DNA from: Chloranthus sessilifolius
Lineage: Eukaryota > Streptophyta > Magnoliopsida > Chloranthales > Chloranthaceae
DNA: 64,000 nucleotides
NCBI GenBank assembly: GCA_021018995.1
Contig: CM037591.1
Location: 68,785,901 to 68,849,900 of the forward strand
Direction of reading: 5' to 3'
Shown: positions 34,153 through 45,662 of the stretch, in pieces
Layout of the letters: each line of letters opens with the position of its first letter
How positions within the stretch are numbered: position 1 is the first letter of the stretch
Translations under genes and position numbers: made by a program
Notes under the pieces: generated by a model
Told to the model about the DNA's origin: nothing
The model's database searches: none
What the model saw: the letters and a program-made list of their open reading frames with translations, nothing else

Positions 34153-36874
34153 TTAGGAGTGATTTGAATCAGAGTCTAAATCTATGTGTTTAGCAAATTT
34201 TTCCTTGCCCTTCTTGACATTTTCAGTTTGTGTAGCACCAGCTTTTGATCTTGTAGCAGCTGGCTTTATGGGTTTGGTGTTGCTCTTCTCGTGGGAAGGC
34301 TCCTTTATAGACACTCCTTTGGGTGGTGTGGGGTTCATGACTGAGATGGTGGATGTGAGTGTCTCAACCAGCTAGGCTAACCGAGTTGTCCTTTGCTCAT
34401 AAACTCTGTACAAGGACAGTGCATTGTCCAACTGCTTTTGCATTAGCTTCTTTTCTTTCTCATGGTCCATCAGTGCTTTCTCCATCAGCTTTAAGTAATC
34501 AGTCTTCATTAATGTCAGCTGGTCTTCATATTTCTACTGCACCATTGATGTCACTGTCTCCACCACTAAATGGACATCCCTCCCAACATATGGATCAACA
34601 TTCATGGAGTTGGTGAGGGTGTAAAATCTGGGTATGGGGATAGAATCAGTAGGGACAATGGCCCAGTTAAAAGGATCATCTAGAGGCTCAGAGATAACAG
34701 GTAGCTCAGTACCTGTGTTGGGAGATGATGGTGGGCTAGATGGGGGGGGCAAGTGGTAGTACCTCTTCAGTGAGTTCTGGTTGGGGAAAGGGTGAGGCTA
34801 CTGAAAAGAGAACTCAAGATAGCTCATTAGTGGGTTCAGCCTCAAAGTCTGTTTGGGTGGCAGCATTAGCTTTCACCACTGATGTAGAAGGCTGCTAGTA
34901 ATGATGAGGGGTAGGGATAGGGATAGGTGTAGGTGGTTGGGGTGTAAGTATGCATGTTTGAAGGGTTGATTGAATGGAATTTAGGTTATTTTGGATGGTG
35001 GCTTGGTTTTCAGAGTTTGTATGGATTTGGGCTTGGAGAGAAGTTAGGAGTGTGATAATCTAGGATAAAGAGCCTGGTAAGGAAGGGGGAACAAGTTGGG
35101 TTGATTGAATGGAAGTTATGGGTGTGGTGATTTAGGGAGAGGGTTGCACTCATGCCTAATATCCCCCACAATGGAGTCTATTAGGGCTGAGTATCCCTCT
35201 GTTGTGAATTGGTCTAGGTTGGGTGAATTTGGGGGGGAATTTATAGGGATAGGAATTTGGTTAAAGGGCTCGGTGGGGTGAGGTTGTACAATGCTAGTAA
35301 ACATTGGTTCACTGTCATCATAAGTAAAAGGTGATGTGGGTCTGGTGTGGGGCTTTGGATATGCAAGGGTTCGAAGCTTGGTATGGGTTGAGGTATGGTA
35401 GTGGCTGGGTTTGGTTCTGTGAGTAGTTGGTGGGTTTTTCACTTTTATGTTCTATGGATAGGGGGTGTGAGTAGGTTGAAAGGGAAAGGGATAGGAGTTG
35501 GATTAGGAGGTGGAATTGGGTCTGTCACAAGAAGTGAATGGGAAGGTAAGGTTGGTGGAGTGGGGACAAATGGGATTGATGCAGGAATAGAAGAGGTTAT
35601 GGTGGGTGGAGAGGTTACTGATGGGACTGGTGGTGGATTGGAAGGTGGGGGTAGTATTAAGCTGCCTACAGGGGTAACTGCAGAGGTATTCCCGTGAGTG
35701 GATGTAGCAGGAGCAGCTGAAATGGTTGCTGAAGTGGCTTTAATAGGAGTTGCTGAAGTGGCTGTGGGAGCAACTACAGGACTGACAACTACAGTGGCAG
35801 CATCAGTGGCTACCTAATGATCCTTCTTCTTCCTCTTCATCAGTGTCATGCTGATGCCCAATAATTTCTTTCCAAATACCACAGGGGGTAGCTCATCAGT
35901 GGGTTCTTCCATCTTCCACGCATAACCTTTCTTCTTGAGTAGGGCTGTGATCAGCTTGATGTAGGGGAGACCTTGCAGCTTCTGCATTTTCTGCACCTTG
36001 CTATGAGTGTCCTTCATTCCCTCAAATATTAGTTTTGCAGCCTCAAAGCAATGCCCCTTCGAGAATGAGAATAAGGCATCCACTATTGGGTGCCTCCTTT
36101 CTTATTGGTGACCAAGCACAAAGATGTTTTTTCTCAGAACATTGTCTATAAATAGTAGATTAGGGCTGAAGTCACTTCTCATCAAAGATTCAACACTGAC
36201 TTTCTTCCCCTTGGTTAGATGCTGGGCAATCTGTGTAAATGAAGCACTGACTGGGGCTCCTAAGTTGCAGGATGGGCCATACATTGCAGGGATGCCCAGT
36301 ACTTGTGCATTGTCATTTGAGTCTACAAATACCTCAAAATCATCAGTGAGAATGACCATCACAGGATTCTTCCCCTGTGATCCTCCTCCAGATTCCTTCA
36401 ATCTTATGTTCTGGTACCAAAGCCTCACTAGCCTAGGATACACCAATTCTTCTTGAGGCACCAATAGTGAGTTCAAGGAAGCCTTGGTAAAAAATACAAT
36501 GGCTTCCACAACCAACGCTTCCTTATTAAAAAATGTCTTATCAAAGACTGTCTCTGGCATCAAACTCAGGGCAGCCACAAAATCATTTGGAGTGGTTAAT
36601 GGGTCAGATTCAAGGGTGGCTCGCTTTCCTTCTGCTTCTTGGGTTTAACAATTTTGGACTCTTGGGTTGCAGTTCTGGCTTTTTTCTTAGGGGCAGTTGA
36701 TTTATCCAAAACTTTTTTTTCCTTTGGATTTTCTATAGGAGCATCATGGGCTTCAGGGGCTGAGGATGAAGCTATTCTCTATGACTTTCTGGTTGGAGTT
36801 GGGGGTTGGGGTTGGGTTTAGGCAGGATTAAGTAGAGTTTGTAGGGTTTCTCCAAAATCTGGGTTCTCAGCCAT
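34153..36874 (-). pseudogene. Athila third ORF (envelope-position gene), decayed
   Basis: Starts MAENPDFGETLQTLLNPA at 36874, with two early stops where Gln codons are expected, then a Lys-rich linker (KKKARTATQESKIVKPKK). The core at 36578-36102 reads VFDKTFFNKEALVVEAIVFF, YPRLVRLWYQN and VFVDSNDNAQVLGIPA, like the plant transposon protein domain found in this position. The C-terminal part (35442-34153) is Pro-rich (PPPSSPPSSPN) and ends HIDLDSDSNHS. Athila elements carry such an ORF after pol; its function is unproven. Confidence 0.55.
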
Positions 36875-36999
36875 TGAACCCTAGTTTCAATCCCACTAAT
36901 ATAAAACCCTAGGTGTCCCACAATTTCAATAAACACACAATCCACGAAATAATCCTTAGCAAAAATAACTCTATCTAATGACAATAAGCGAAAAGATGA

Positions 37000-37620
37000 A
37001 TAGACTGAGAAGAACTTGGAAACTTACCCAAGAACTAGGGTTTTGTTGTGGATGATGCACAGTGGATCAAATCCACATGCTTCCAGGTGCAAACTGATTG
37101 GTTTGTGTAGGTTAACAAATTGGTGGAGCTGGTTGCAGTGAAGAAGGAAGATGAAAAGTCCGGCTGGGGTGCTCGAGTGCTCTACGCAAAGAATGCTTTG
37201 ACAGAATGAACTATCGAGGGGCTTTAAAGTATGCAAACTCGAGCCTTGAGAGGTTGCTTTCTCAGAATATGGAACTCGAGAGGCTCTCGAGCAGGTGAGT
37301 TAAATAGAAATTAGCCTCTCGAGCAAGTATAAGCAGTGGAAATCAGCCAGTCGAGCAATGAATTTGAAATGCTCGATAGGTATATTTGTTGGGAATCCAA
37401 GCCTCGATAGGCTGAGCTTTTGGTGTTTCTACTCAAGAGGATCTCGAGGAGATGACATTTACACATTAGAGCCTGTCAAGGCAATCTTTTCTTTAAGAAA
37501 TGTGGCTCGAGAGGCTACTAGAGCCTCTCGAGAAAGCAAAATATGTCTTGGCAATGGCTCGAGAGGATGCCTGATCCTCTCGAGAAGGCTAAAATAAGGG
37601 GATTTTCACACTTATGCTAT
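37000..37620. repeat. CTCGAG-rich spacer upstream of the Athila third ORF
   Basis: CTCGAG and one-mismatch variants recur about ten times between about 37168 and 37590. It lies between the integrase end and the third ORF start (- strand), where an internal promoter would be expected. Confidence 0.7.
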
Positions 37621-37866
37621 CAGGCCCACTGCCATGCTACACATGCACATTTCTTATTCCTTAAAACAATGGATTCCTATGTTAAACACAACCTTATGCC
37701 TCAACAGAGCAAAATTATGCATACAGATCAAGATTTACAGATCATCCAAAACACAGATCACACATACAGATCACATAAAACACAATAAATGACAGAATTT
37801 AAAACAACAAAAATAACTATGTTACACAGTGTACAAGGCTGGAGATCAGTTAGCATTGGGAGGTTC

Positions 37867-40800
37867 TTAGAAGTGCATAATTTCAGAGGACTCCACAGAA
37901 TTTTCCACACAAGGTTTGAGCATCTGACCATTTACTTTCATGACCCTACCAGAAGTGGGGTCCATGATCTCCACAGCCCCAGATGGGAATGCATGGATTA
38001 AAGTGAAAGGTGCATCCCATCTGGATCCTAGTTTGTCTGGAAAGAACTTAAGTTTTGAGTTGAAAAGCCATACCTTGTCTCCATCAGCAAAGCCCTTCCT
38101 CAGAAGGTTCTTGTCAAAGAAGGCCCTGGCTTTCTCCTTGTAAATTTTAGAATTTGAATAGGCATCCAATCTCAGTTCCTGAAGTCCAGACAACTATAAT
38201 TTCCTGTTGGCACCAGTAGCAGTTAGGTCCATGTTCAAGCTTTTAATGGCCCAAAAGGCCTATACTCTAACTCCACTGGAAGATGACATATTTTGCCATA
38301 CACTAGTCTGAATGGAGACAATCTAATACGGGTCTTATAGGCAGTCCTATAAGCCTACAAAGCATCATTTAATTTCAATGGCCAATCCTTCCTATCTGTC
38401 TTAACTATTTTTTGTAGGATATGCTTGATTTCTCTATTGGAAATCACCACCTGTCCACTGGTCTTTGAGTGGTATGGAGTAGCAATCCTATGTGTAACCG
38501 CATACTACTTGAGCAGGCTCTCAATGTATCTGTTATAGAAATGGCTTCTCCCATCACTGATAATGGCTCTAGGAGTGCCAAATCTGGAGAAAATATTTTC
38601 TTTGACAAACTTGAGGACAACTTTGTGATCATTTGTCCTTGTGACAGTCAGTAGCTTTCACCCATTTGAAAACATAGTCAACAGCCACAAAGATAAAGTT
38701 AAAGCCCATGGAAGGAGGAAAGGGGCCCATGAAATCTATCCTCTCCACATATCAAATTGCTCCACAATAAGGATAGGTTACAGTGACATTGAATCCCTTT
38801 TTGATATGCCACCCATCCTTTGACATCTTAGACAGATTTTACAGTGTTCAAAGGCATCCTTAAACAAAGAAGGCTAGTAAAACCCACACTGCAACACCTT
38901 GGCTGTTGTCTTTTTCCCTCCAAAGTGTCACCCACAGGCATTTTCATGACACGTGGTTAGAATACAGTGGTGTCACTTTTAAGGACACATTTTTTTATTA
39001 CCTGGCCTGCACAATACTTATACAGTTATGGATCCTCCTAGAAAAAATATTTGACTTGTGAGAAGAATAAGTCCTTGTCTATCTTGGACCAGTGGGAAGG
39101 AATCCTACCTACAACAAGGTAGTTTACTATATTGGCAAACCAGGGTATAGCAGACTGGATGATAAATAATTACTCATCAAGGAAGGTGTCTTCAATGGTG
39201 TCGCAGATAAATAATTAGACATTTTTTCAAAATCTCAAATACTTCAAGACATTCAGCATCAAACACAAATGGCACATCTTGACAAAGCAAGTGGCACAAT
39301 GGTTTGGAGATCTTGCTGAAGTCTTTGATAAACCTTTTATAAAATCCTGCATGTCCTAAAAATGACCTGATTTGCTTAATTGTTTTTAGTGGGGCAAAGT
39401 GAGAAATCAGGTCAATTTTTGCCTTGTCAACCTCAATGCCTTTTTGAGATACTACATGGCCAAACACAATGCCTTGGGTGCCCATGAAATGGCTTTTCTC
39501 CTAACTCAAAACCAAATTGGTTTCTTAACACCTTTGAAGTACAAGGTAGAGGTAATGCAAACATTGACTAAAATCATCCTTATAAATTGAAAAATCATTC
39601 ATGAAAATCTCTAAAAACTTATCAATCATATCAGAAAAAATTACATACATGCACCTTTGAAAGGTGGCAAGAGCATTGCACAGTCCAAATGATATTCTCC
39701 TATAAGTAAAAGTGTCAAATGGACACGTGAAAGTGATCTTTTCCTGGTCTTGTGGATACACTGGTATTTTATTATACTCAGAAAATCCATCAAGAAAGCA
39801 GTAATATGCTCTGCCTGCTAGCTTATCCAAAATCTGACCAATGAAGGGTAATGGGAAGTGGTCCTTTCTGGTCTTGGAGTTCAGTTTTCTATAGTCTATG
39901 CACACTCTCCAACTCGTGGTCTCTTTGGTTGTACCAACTCTCCAGCCTCATTTGTTGTGTCAGTGATGCTAGACTTCTTAGGGACCACCTGGATAGGTGA
40001 GACCCACTCAGAGTCTGAAATGGGATAAATGACCCTAATATCCAGCAACTTCACAATCTCTTTCATGACAACCTTCTGCATATGAGGGTTCAGTTTTCTC
40101 TGCATTTCCCTAGAGGGTTTGGAACCCTCTTCCAAATGAATTTTATGGATACACATAGATGGATCTATACCTCCCAAATCAGCAATGGTCCAGTCAATTG
40201 CTTTCCTATGCTTCCTAAAGACCTTAAGCAATTCCTCCTCCTGTTTCACAGTGAGAGGAAGAGATAATCACATGTAGCTTTTCATTTTCTCCCAGGAAAG
40301 CATACTTTAAAGATACTGAAAGTTGCTTGAGCTTTAGATTTGGTGGACTAACTACTGGAGGCAACAAAGGTGCCTTGGAGGATTGAGGTAGGGGCAACAA
40401 TGTGGGTCTCCATATGGAGTGCTGCACTAGGCTCACTGAAGAATCCAAAGTATTTTATTCTTCAACAATGTAGGTTGGGGCCTCCTGCTCAACCACCTGA
40501 CATTCTCAAAATCATCACAAATTTTATCCCAATCCAGCAGATTAGATAAATTTTCTTCCACCAATTCCTCTAGTATATCAACTACAAAGCAATCATCATT
40601 GTCCAGCTGAGGTTGCTTGACAGTATTGTATAAATTCAGCTTCACTTTCATATTTCCAAAAGTGACTTCCATCACCCCAGATCTACATTGAATGCAACCA
40701 TTGGTTGTAGCCAAAGATGGCCTGCCCAGAATAATAATAGGGATTGGGGTGCTACATTTAGAAGGTTCCATGTTTAAAACCAGAAAGTCAGCAGGGTAGA

Positions 40801-40957
40801 AAAATTTATCCACCCCCACTAGCACATCTTCAACAATTCCCATAGGCTTCCTTTCAGACCTGTCAGCTAATTGGAGAACTACAAGTGTTGGTTTCAGTTC
40901 TCCCAAACTCAACTGTTCATACACTGAGTATGGCAGCAGGTTTACACTGGCTCCCAA
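37867..40957 (-). pseudogene. Athila pol (protease, RT, RNase H, integrase), decayed
   Basis: Order on the - strand: protease (GASVNLLPYSVYEQL, then PIIILGRPSLATT) at 40957-40500; reverse transcriptase (CIDYRKLNSKTRKDHFPLPF, then SFGLCNALATFQRCM) at 40249-39540; RNase H side (FVFDAECLEVFEIL) after 39485; integrase core ([30 protein letters not shown]) at about 38630-38440; C-terminal part (DGDKVWLFNSKLKFFP) at 38193-37867. The catalytic RT motif reads FMND where FMDD is expected. Two in-frame TAGs lie in the integrase. The element cannot be autonomous. Confidence 0.85.
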
Positions 40958-41499
40958 GTCTAAAGGACGCTACCTATGGTGTGATCACCAATGATACAGG
41001 GGATATTAGGTACCCCTGTAGTTTTGTTGGTGTAGCTATAGACAAAACTGACTTGACTTTTTCAACTGCAAAGACCTTTTAAGACAAATGGATCCTTGCC
41101 TTCCTTTTCTGGGTACATAAGTCTTTAAGAAAATTAGCATAGGCTAGGACCTGTTTAATTGCATCAAGTAGAGGTAAATTGATCTTAACTTGCTTGAAGG
41201 TCTTCATCATTTCCTCCATTTTGGTATTCCCCTTATCAATATGAGAAGGGCCTTTAAGAGCACGAGGAAATGGTAGTTGGGGTACTGCTGGTACCTCAGT
41301 TGCTGGCATAGCTATATCATCAATAATTTTTTTCTTTTTACTTTTTTCATTTATTTTCTTTTTGTAGGGGATGAATAGCAGCCCCATTATTGTGTTCCTG
41401 CTGCATAACAGCAGGAAATGGGTTCTTTTTTCTCCTCTGCACTCTCTTTTTTCTTCATGCTCACCTGATTGTACACCACCCTACCACTCCTGAGGGTTG

Positions 41500-43000
41500 T
41501 GATTGCTTTAGCCTCCTAATGGGTTGAGGAGCCTTCACCAATCATATATTGATCCTTGGGATTGGTCATGGTCTGGCTTGGGAGCCCACCCTCTTCTCTC
41601 TTGGTCAGAGTATTAGAGACTTGATCAAGCTGGTCCTCAATTTTCTTTATGCTCTGACTGTGAGAGTTCACAGTCTGTGATAAGGAGCTCAAGTTTTGCA
41701 GTGATGACAAAACTTGCTCTTCAAAAGAAGGGGCTCTAGGCTGTGGTGGGGGCAAAGTCAACTGGTTTGGTTGTGGGACATATTGGGGAAACTATAGTCT
41801 AGGAGAATACCCCTGGTTATACTATTGTTGTGGTCTATATGGCGAAGCTTGCTGCTGCTAGGGTGGCTGATAATTGTCCTGTCTCTACCTCATATTAGGG
41901 TATTTTTCCATTGATACCCAGCAGGCTGCTGCCTATATGATTGGGCATCATTAGCATGCATCATAACCAGTTTAGGGTATTAACCTACTGATGGGCAGTC
42001 CTCAAGTGAGTGTGTTGGTGATTGGCATATCAGACACGCCTCTCCAACCTGTGTAGCAGTTTGAGGCTGCAACACACTTAGAACCTTATCAAATTTCTGG
42101 GACAAACTGTCCACTCTCTTGGCCAGGTCACTGTACACATTTACTTCATGAAATTTTCCTTTAGAAGAAGGATCTCTTGTAACTCTTGCAACAAGCTCAA
42201 TTTCATCTCTAGACAGTCTCTTGTTGCATGGCATTTCACTAATTACCTCAAACAGATCCCAAGCCTCTTTAGCAGTCTTGCTGAGGTAAGATCCACCACA
42301 TGAGGCATCCACCATATCACTACTCTTTGGAGCAATCCCTTGGTAGAAGCTCTGGACAAGCTGCCATTTAGGGATTTGGTGGTGTGGATATTGTCTCAAC
42401 AACTCTTTAAACCTTTCCAATGCTTCATGAAAATCTTTAGTTGAGAATTGAGCAAAGGAAATTATGCTCTTCCTCAACTAGCTGGTTCTGCTTATGGAGA
42501 AAATTTTAGCCAAAAACTGGCATTGGAGGGCATTCCAAGATGTGATGTTGTTTGGTGGGAGCATGTTAAGTCAATTCCTGACTTTGTCCTTTAATGAAAA
42601 AGGAAAAAGCCTCATTTTGATGGCTTTATCTCCCAGCCCAACAATTGTAAATGTGGTGCACAAAGATAAATATGCTTGTAAGGGTCCTCCTTACTTAACC
42701 TATGAAATGATAACAACATTTGGATGGTTTGAAGCTTCATCTCATAATTTTCCTCAGCATTGGAGAATTGAATGCAAAAGGGGGATGAATATACCCCTAG
42801 TGCATAGTAATCCCTCAATGGTCTTGGTTGCTCTCCCATCTCACATGGCTCAATATGCTTAGCAGGGGTTTGTGTGGTTTGCCTAGGTCTAAGGACTCTT
42901 TCTATCTCAGGATTTAGAGGTTCTAATTTAGGCCCAAGTGACCTTCTACCCAGCATACAATACACAAACAACAAGTAAAACAGACACAACACAATTAAAG
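41500..43000 (-). pseudogene. Athila gag, decayed
   Basis: The N-terminal part includes the region before LRLFPFSLKDKVRN; the retrotransposon gag core continues NMLPPNNITSWNALQ, ALERFKELLRQYPHHQIP and SFYQGI, then SCGGSYLSKTAKEAWDLF and a single zinc knuckle (CLICQSPTHSLEDC) near 41990-42030. Stops within the core fit a TGG-to-TGA and a CAG-to-TAG change (about 42555 and 42480). A coiled-coil/Pro tail (LSSLSQTVNSHSQSI) follows at 41761-41516. Confidence 0.75.
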
Positions 43001-43256
43001 AATGCTAAAAACTACTACTAAATACAACTATTGAAATTAAGGCACAACAGAAGTGAAACAAAAGCAAGGGATAAAGGGATGCAAACTAGGGCAAACAATG
43101 CTCTAGCTGCAACTATCAACTCCCCTCTTTGCTGTTGTTTCAGATTTGTAGGAAAGCAAAATAAATTCAGCAATACTTTTATTCAAATAGATAACAGGCA
43201 CAAATAAATTTATAGACAGAAAAATAAACTCAGATCTACTATTTAGATCAAATATC

Positions 43257-43278
43257 CCTGATGGCGGTGCCAAAAACT
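43257..43278 (-). other. Athila primer-binding site
   Basis: Read on the - strand, TTTTTGGCACCGCCATCAGG directly follows the 5' LTR, a decayed form of the TGGCGCCGTTGCCGGGG site usual for Athila (tRNA-Asp type). Confidence 0.65.
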
Positions 43279-45356
43279 TGTTGGTAAGATTGCTTGTGCT
43301 GTTATTTTATTATTGAAAATGTGATAAAAATATGGCAACAAAAATAAATCAAAGAGGAGTGAAATGGAGTAAAACAGTAAAAAAATAACAATCTATACAT
43401 GCAGTCCTACAAGATCCAGGGCTGTTGTAGCAAGTTTTGATAAGTAAGAATTTGTCTCATAAGAAAATTTGATCTAAAAATATAAGGTTGAATAGTAGAC
43501 CTCCAGATCTGGCTACAGATATGACAACACTAACCTATACTAGAAAGCAAAGGTAAAGAAAGGGAGTTTTGGGATGTCACAAAACTAAAATAAAACTTAA
43601 AAGAAAATTACAGATCTATACTACAAGAAAGGGGCTTAGAGGGGGATGGAAAGGGATTTGAAAAATTAAATGGAAAATGGGTGAGAAGTAATAAAATAGG
43701 GATTGATCTTTTTATTGAAAAAAAAGACTGATCAAGTAGAAAAAAGATTAGATCGACATCAGTCCTTCATTTGGCTACAAGCTCAAATGCAAGGAAGAAG
43801 AATCCAATCTGACCCTTAGATATGGACTAGTCCTAGGGTTATAATCTGTCCATTTGAGTGGTCACAGATCATCCAAGAGATATACTCCAGTCATGGGGTT
43901 AAAATTAAAACATAAAAATCACTGCAGTCACTATGTGTGCATGGCTACAAGCATATGCATCCATAGGTGCATTAAACCTCTAAACTATATGCAAGCATAA
44001 GAGATTATAAATTCAATGGATCAAGAAAAATAGCTTTCATTGCATAAAAAGTACTTACAAATGTCAGCCCTCAAAGCTGCAGTCAATGCAGAACTCTAGA
44101 CCTTTCACAAGCTTACACACAGTCCTTTTTACAGCAGAAAATCAGTCCTAACTATAACAAAAGTACTTAGCCAGCAAATGCTGAGCTAAGGAAAGAAGAA
44201 AAAAGGAAAAAGATGACCTAAGCATAGACTATCCTCCTGGTTTAGCTCAGATTAGGTTATGTTAGATGCCTATTTTTGGCTACTCTTACATCTAATATAC
44301 AATCCACACAAAATATCTCTGTGCCTTGACCAATCAGAAAGAAAAATCAAGTTAGTTGGGATCCTCTGATGTGGCTCAATTAAAACCAAGTATTGCCTTG
44401 GGTATTGGGGAACAACTCAGGTCATTGGGGAGTGTGTCTCAGAGGCTGTGAAATCCCAAAGTACCCCTGCATGTTGAATGGAAATTCTAGAACCCGAGCC
44501 TTGACAGGCTGGAGCTTCATATTATGAATCTCGAGTGGGTGGAGCTTTAGGTATTTTGACTCGACAGGCTCTCGATAGGCTTGAGTTCTTGCTCGAGCAG
44601 ATGGCTTTCCAGTTTTGCTGCTCAAGTGGCTGGATTTAGCTGCTTGACAGGTTGGTGCAAAAACTCCTCGAGTGGCTGTCAACAGGCTGAATTGGTTGAA
44701 ACTACAACTCGACAGGTTAAATTGTAGCTGGTATTAACTGCTCGAGAGAGATTTCTGATGGTGCATCTACTCGAGAACCACTCGAGCAGATGTTATTTGA
44801 AAGAACTCATCCTCTCGAGATGTGCTCGAGATGATTTTCTGAAGCTCAGAACCTCTTGAGAACTGCTAGAGGTTGGAAATATGAAGCTTTCTTGTGTTGA
44901 ATTGCTAGAGGACTACTAGAGCTGTTTATATGTTGCAGGCCTGAAGTGGTCGAGATCTGCTTGAGTTGATTATGCTGAAACTCGAACTGCTCAAGAACTA
45001 CTCGAGAACTGCTTGAGCCCTCATTTCTGATTCTCTGCAGCTGTGCACAACCTACTGCAACACTCCTCTCTGCTTGGGTCCACCATTATTTTCTCGGTTG
45101 GACTTCTAAGGCCCATTAGGCAAGCAAAATGGTCCCTATGGTGTGGACCACCATGGTGCACTCTCCGTTATCTCATCAACTTCAAGACTTGACTTCAAAA
45201 TTCTCTCTTCTTGATCTCCAAAATGTGAACTGTTGCATTAAGCTATATTTTATTTCTAGCTACAAAAGCACGCTTAAATGACAATTATTAGATGGCTCAA
45301 AGGTGTCGCAATGGCTAAGTTAGGAGGTGAAAAGTGGCATTTTTCAGTGATTAACA
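43279..45356 (-). repeat. Athila 5' LTR
   Basis: About 2.08 kb, with TG/CA ends (TGTTGGTAAG...TTAACA on the + strand) and the same CTCGAG cluster as the other LTR (about 44520-45020). Confidence 0.88.
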
Positions 45357-45662
45357 ATGGCCGCTCGAGCGGTCTCGAAGTACGCTCGAGAAGGTTTTAA
45401 GTGGACACTTGAGCGAGAATTCACGCTCGAGCAAGCTAGACTAGGTGTGATAGTTTTAAGTTGGTGCCTCCTAATGGTATGCACTCGATTCTATGGTTAG
45501 TATGTTAGTTTTAAATTGGTGCTTAGAGTACACATGTCTATATTCGTAAACAAAACTTCATCATTTTAGCATATAAAGGGGTAAGAATTTTTGTCACTCA
45601 TACAGGTTCCCATACCGTCAAGTTTTTTCAATGGATTACACTAATTTAGACCCTTAACAGTT
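45357..45662 (-). other. Tekay 3' untranslated segment with CTCGAG cluster
   Basis: Non-coding. The part next to Athila (45360-45440) has four CTCGAG sites within about 70 bases, including GCTCGAGCGG. No gene. Confidence 0.6.

Larger units (their letters stand above)
30183..45356 (-). mobile_element. Athila-type Ty3 retrotransposon, complete structure, decayed
   Basis: A 15.2-kb element on the - strand with LTRs at both ends, primer-binding site, gag, pol, a third ORF and a polypurine tract. Target duplication ATGGT (30178-30182) and ATGGC (45357-45361), four of five identical. The two LTRs differ at roughly one base in ten over their first 150 bases, by eye, implying an old insertion. It sits inside a Tekay-type element, itself inside the transporter intron. 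Confidence 0.88.

Noticed and set aside
35395-35697. Gly/Val-rich protein on the + strand
   Set aside because: Antisense of the Pro-rich part of the Athila third ORF.
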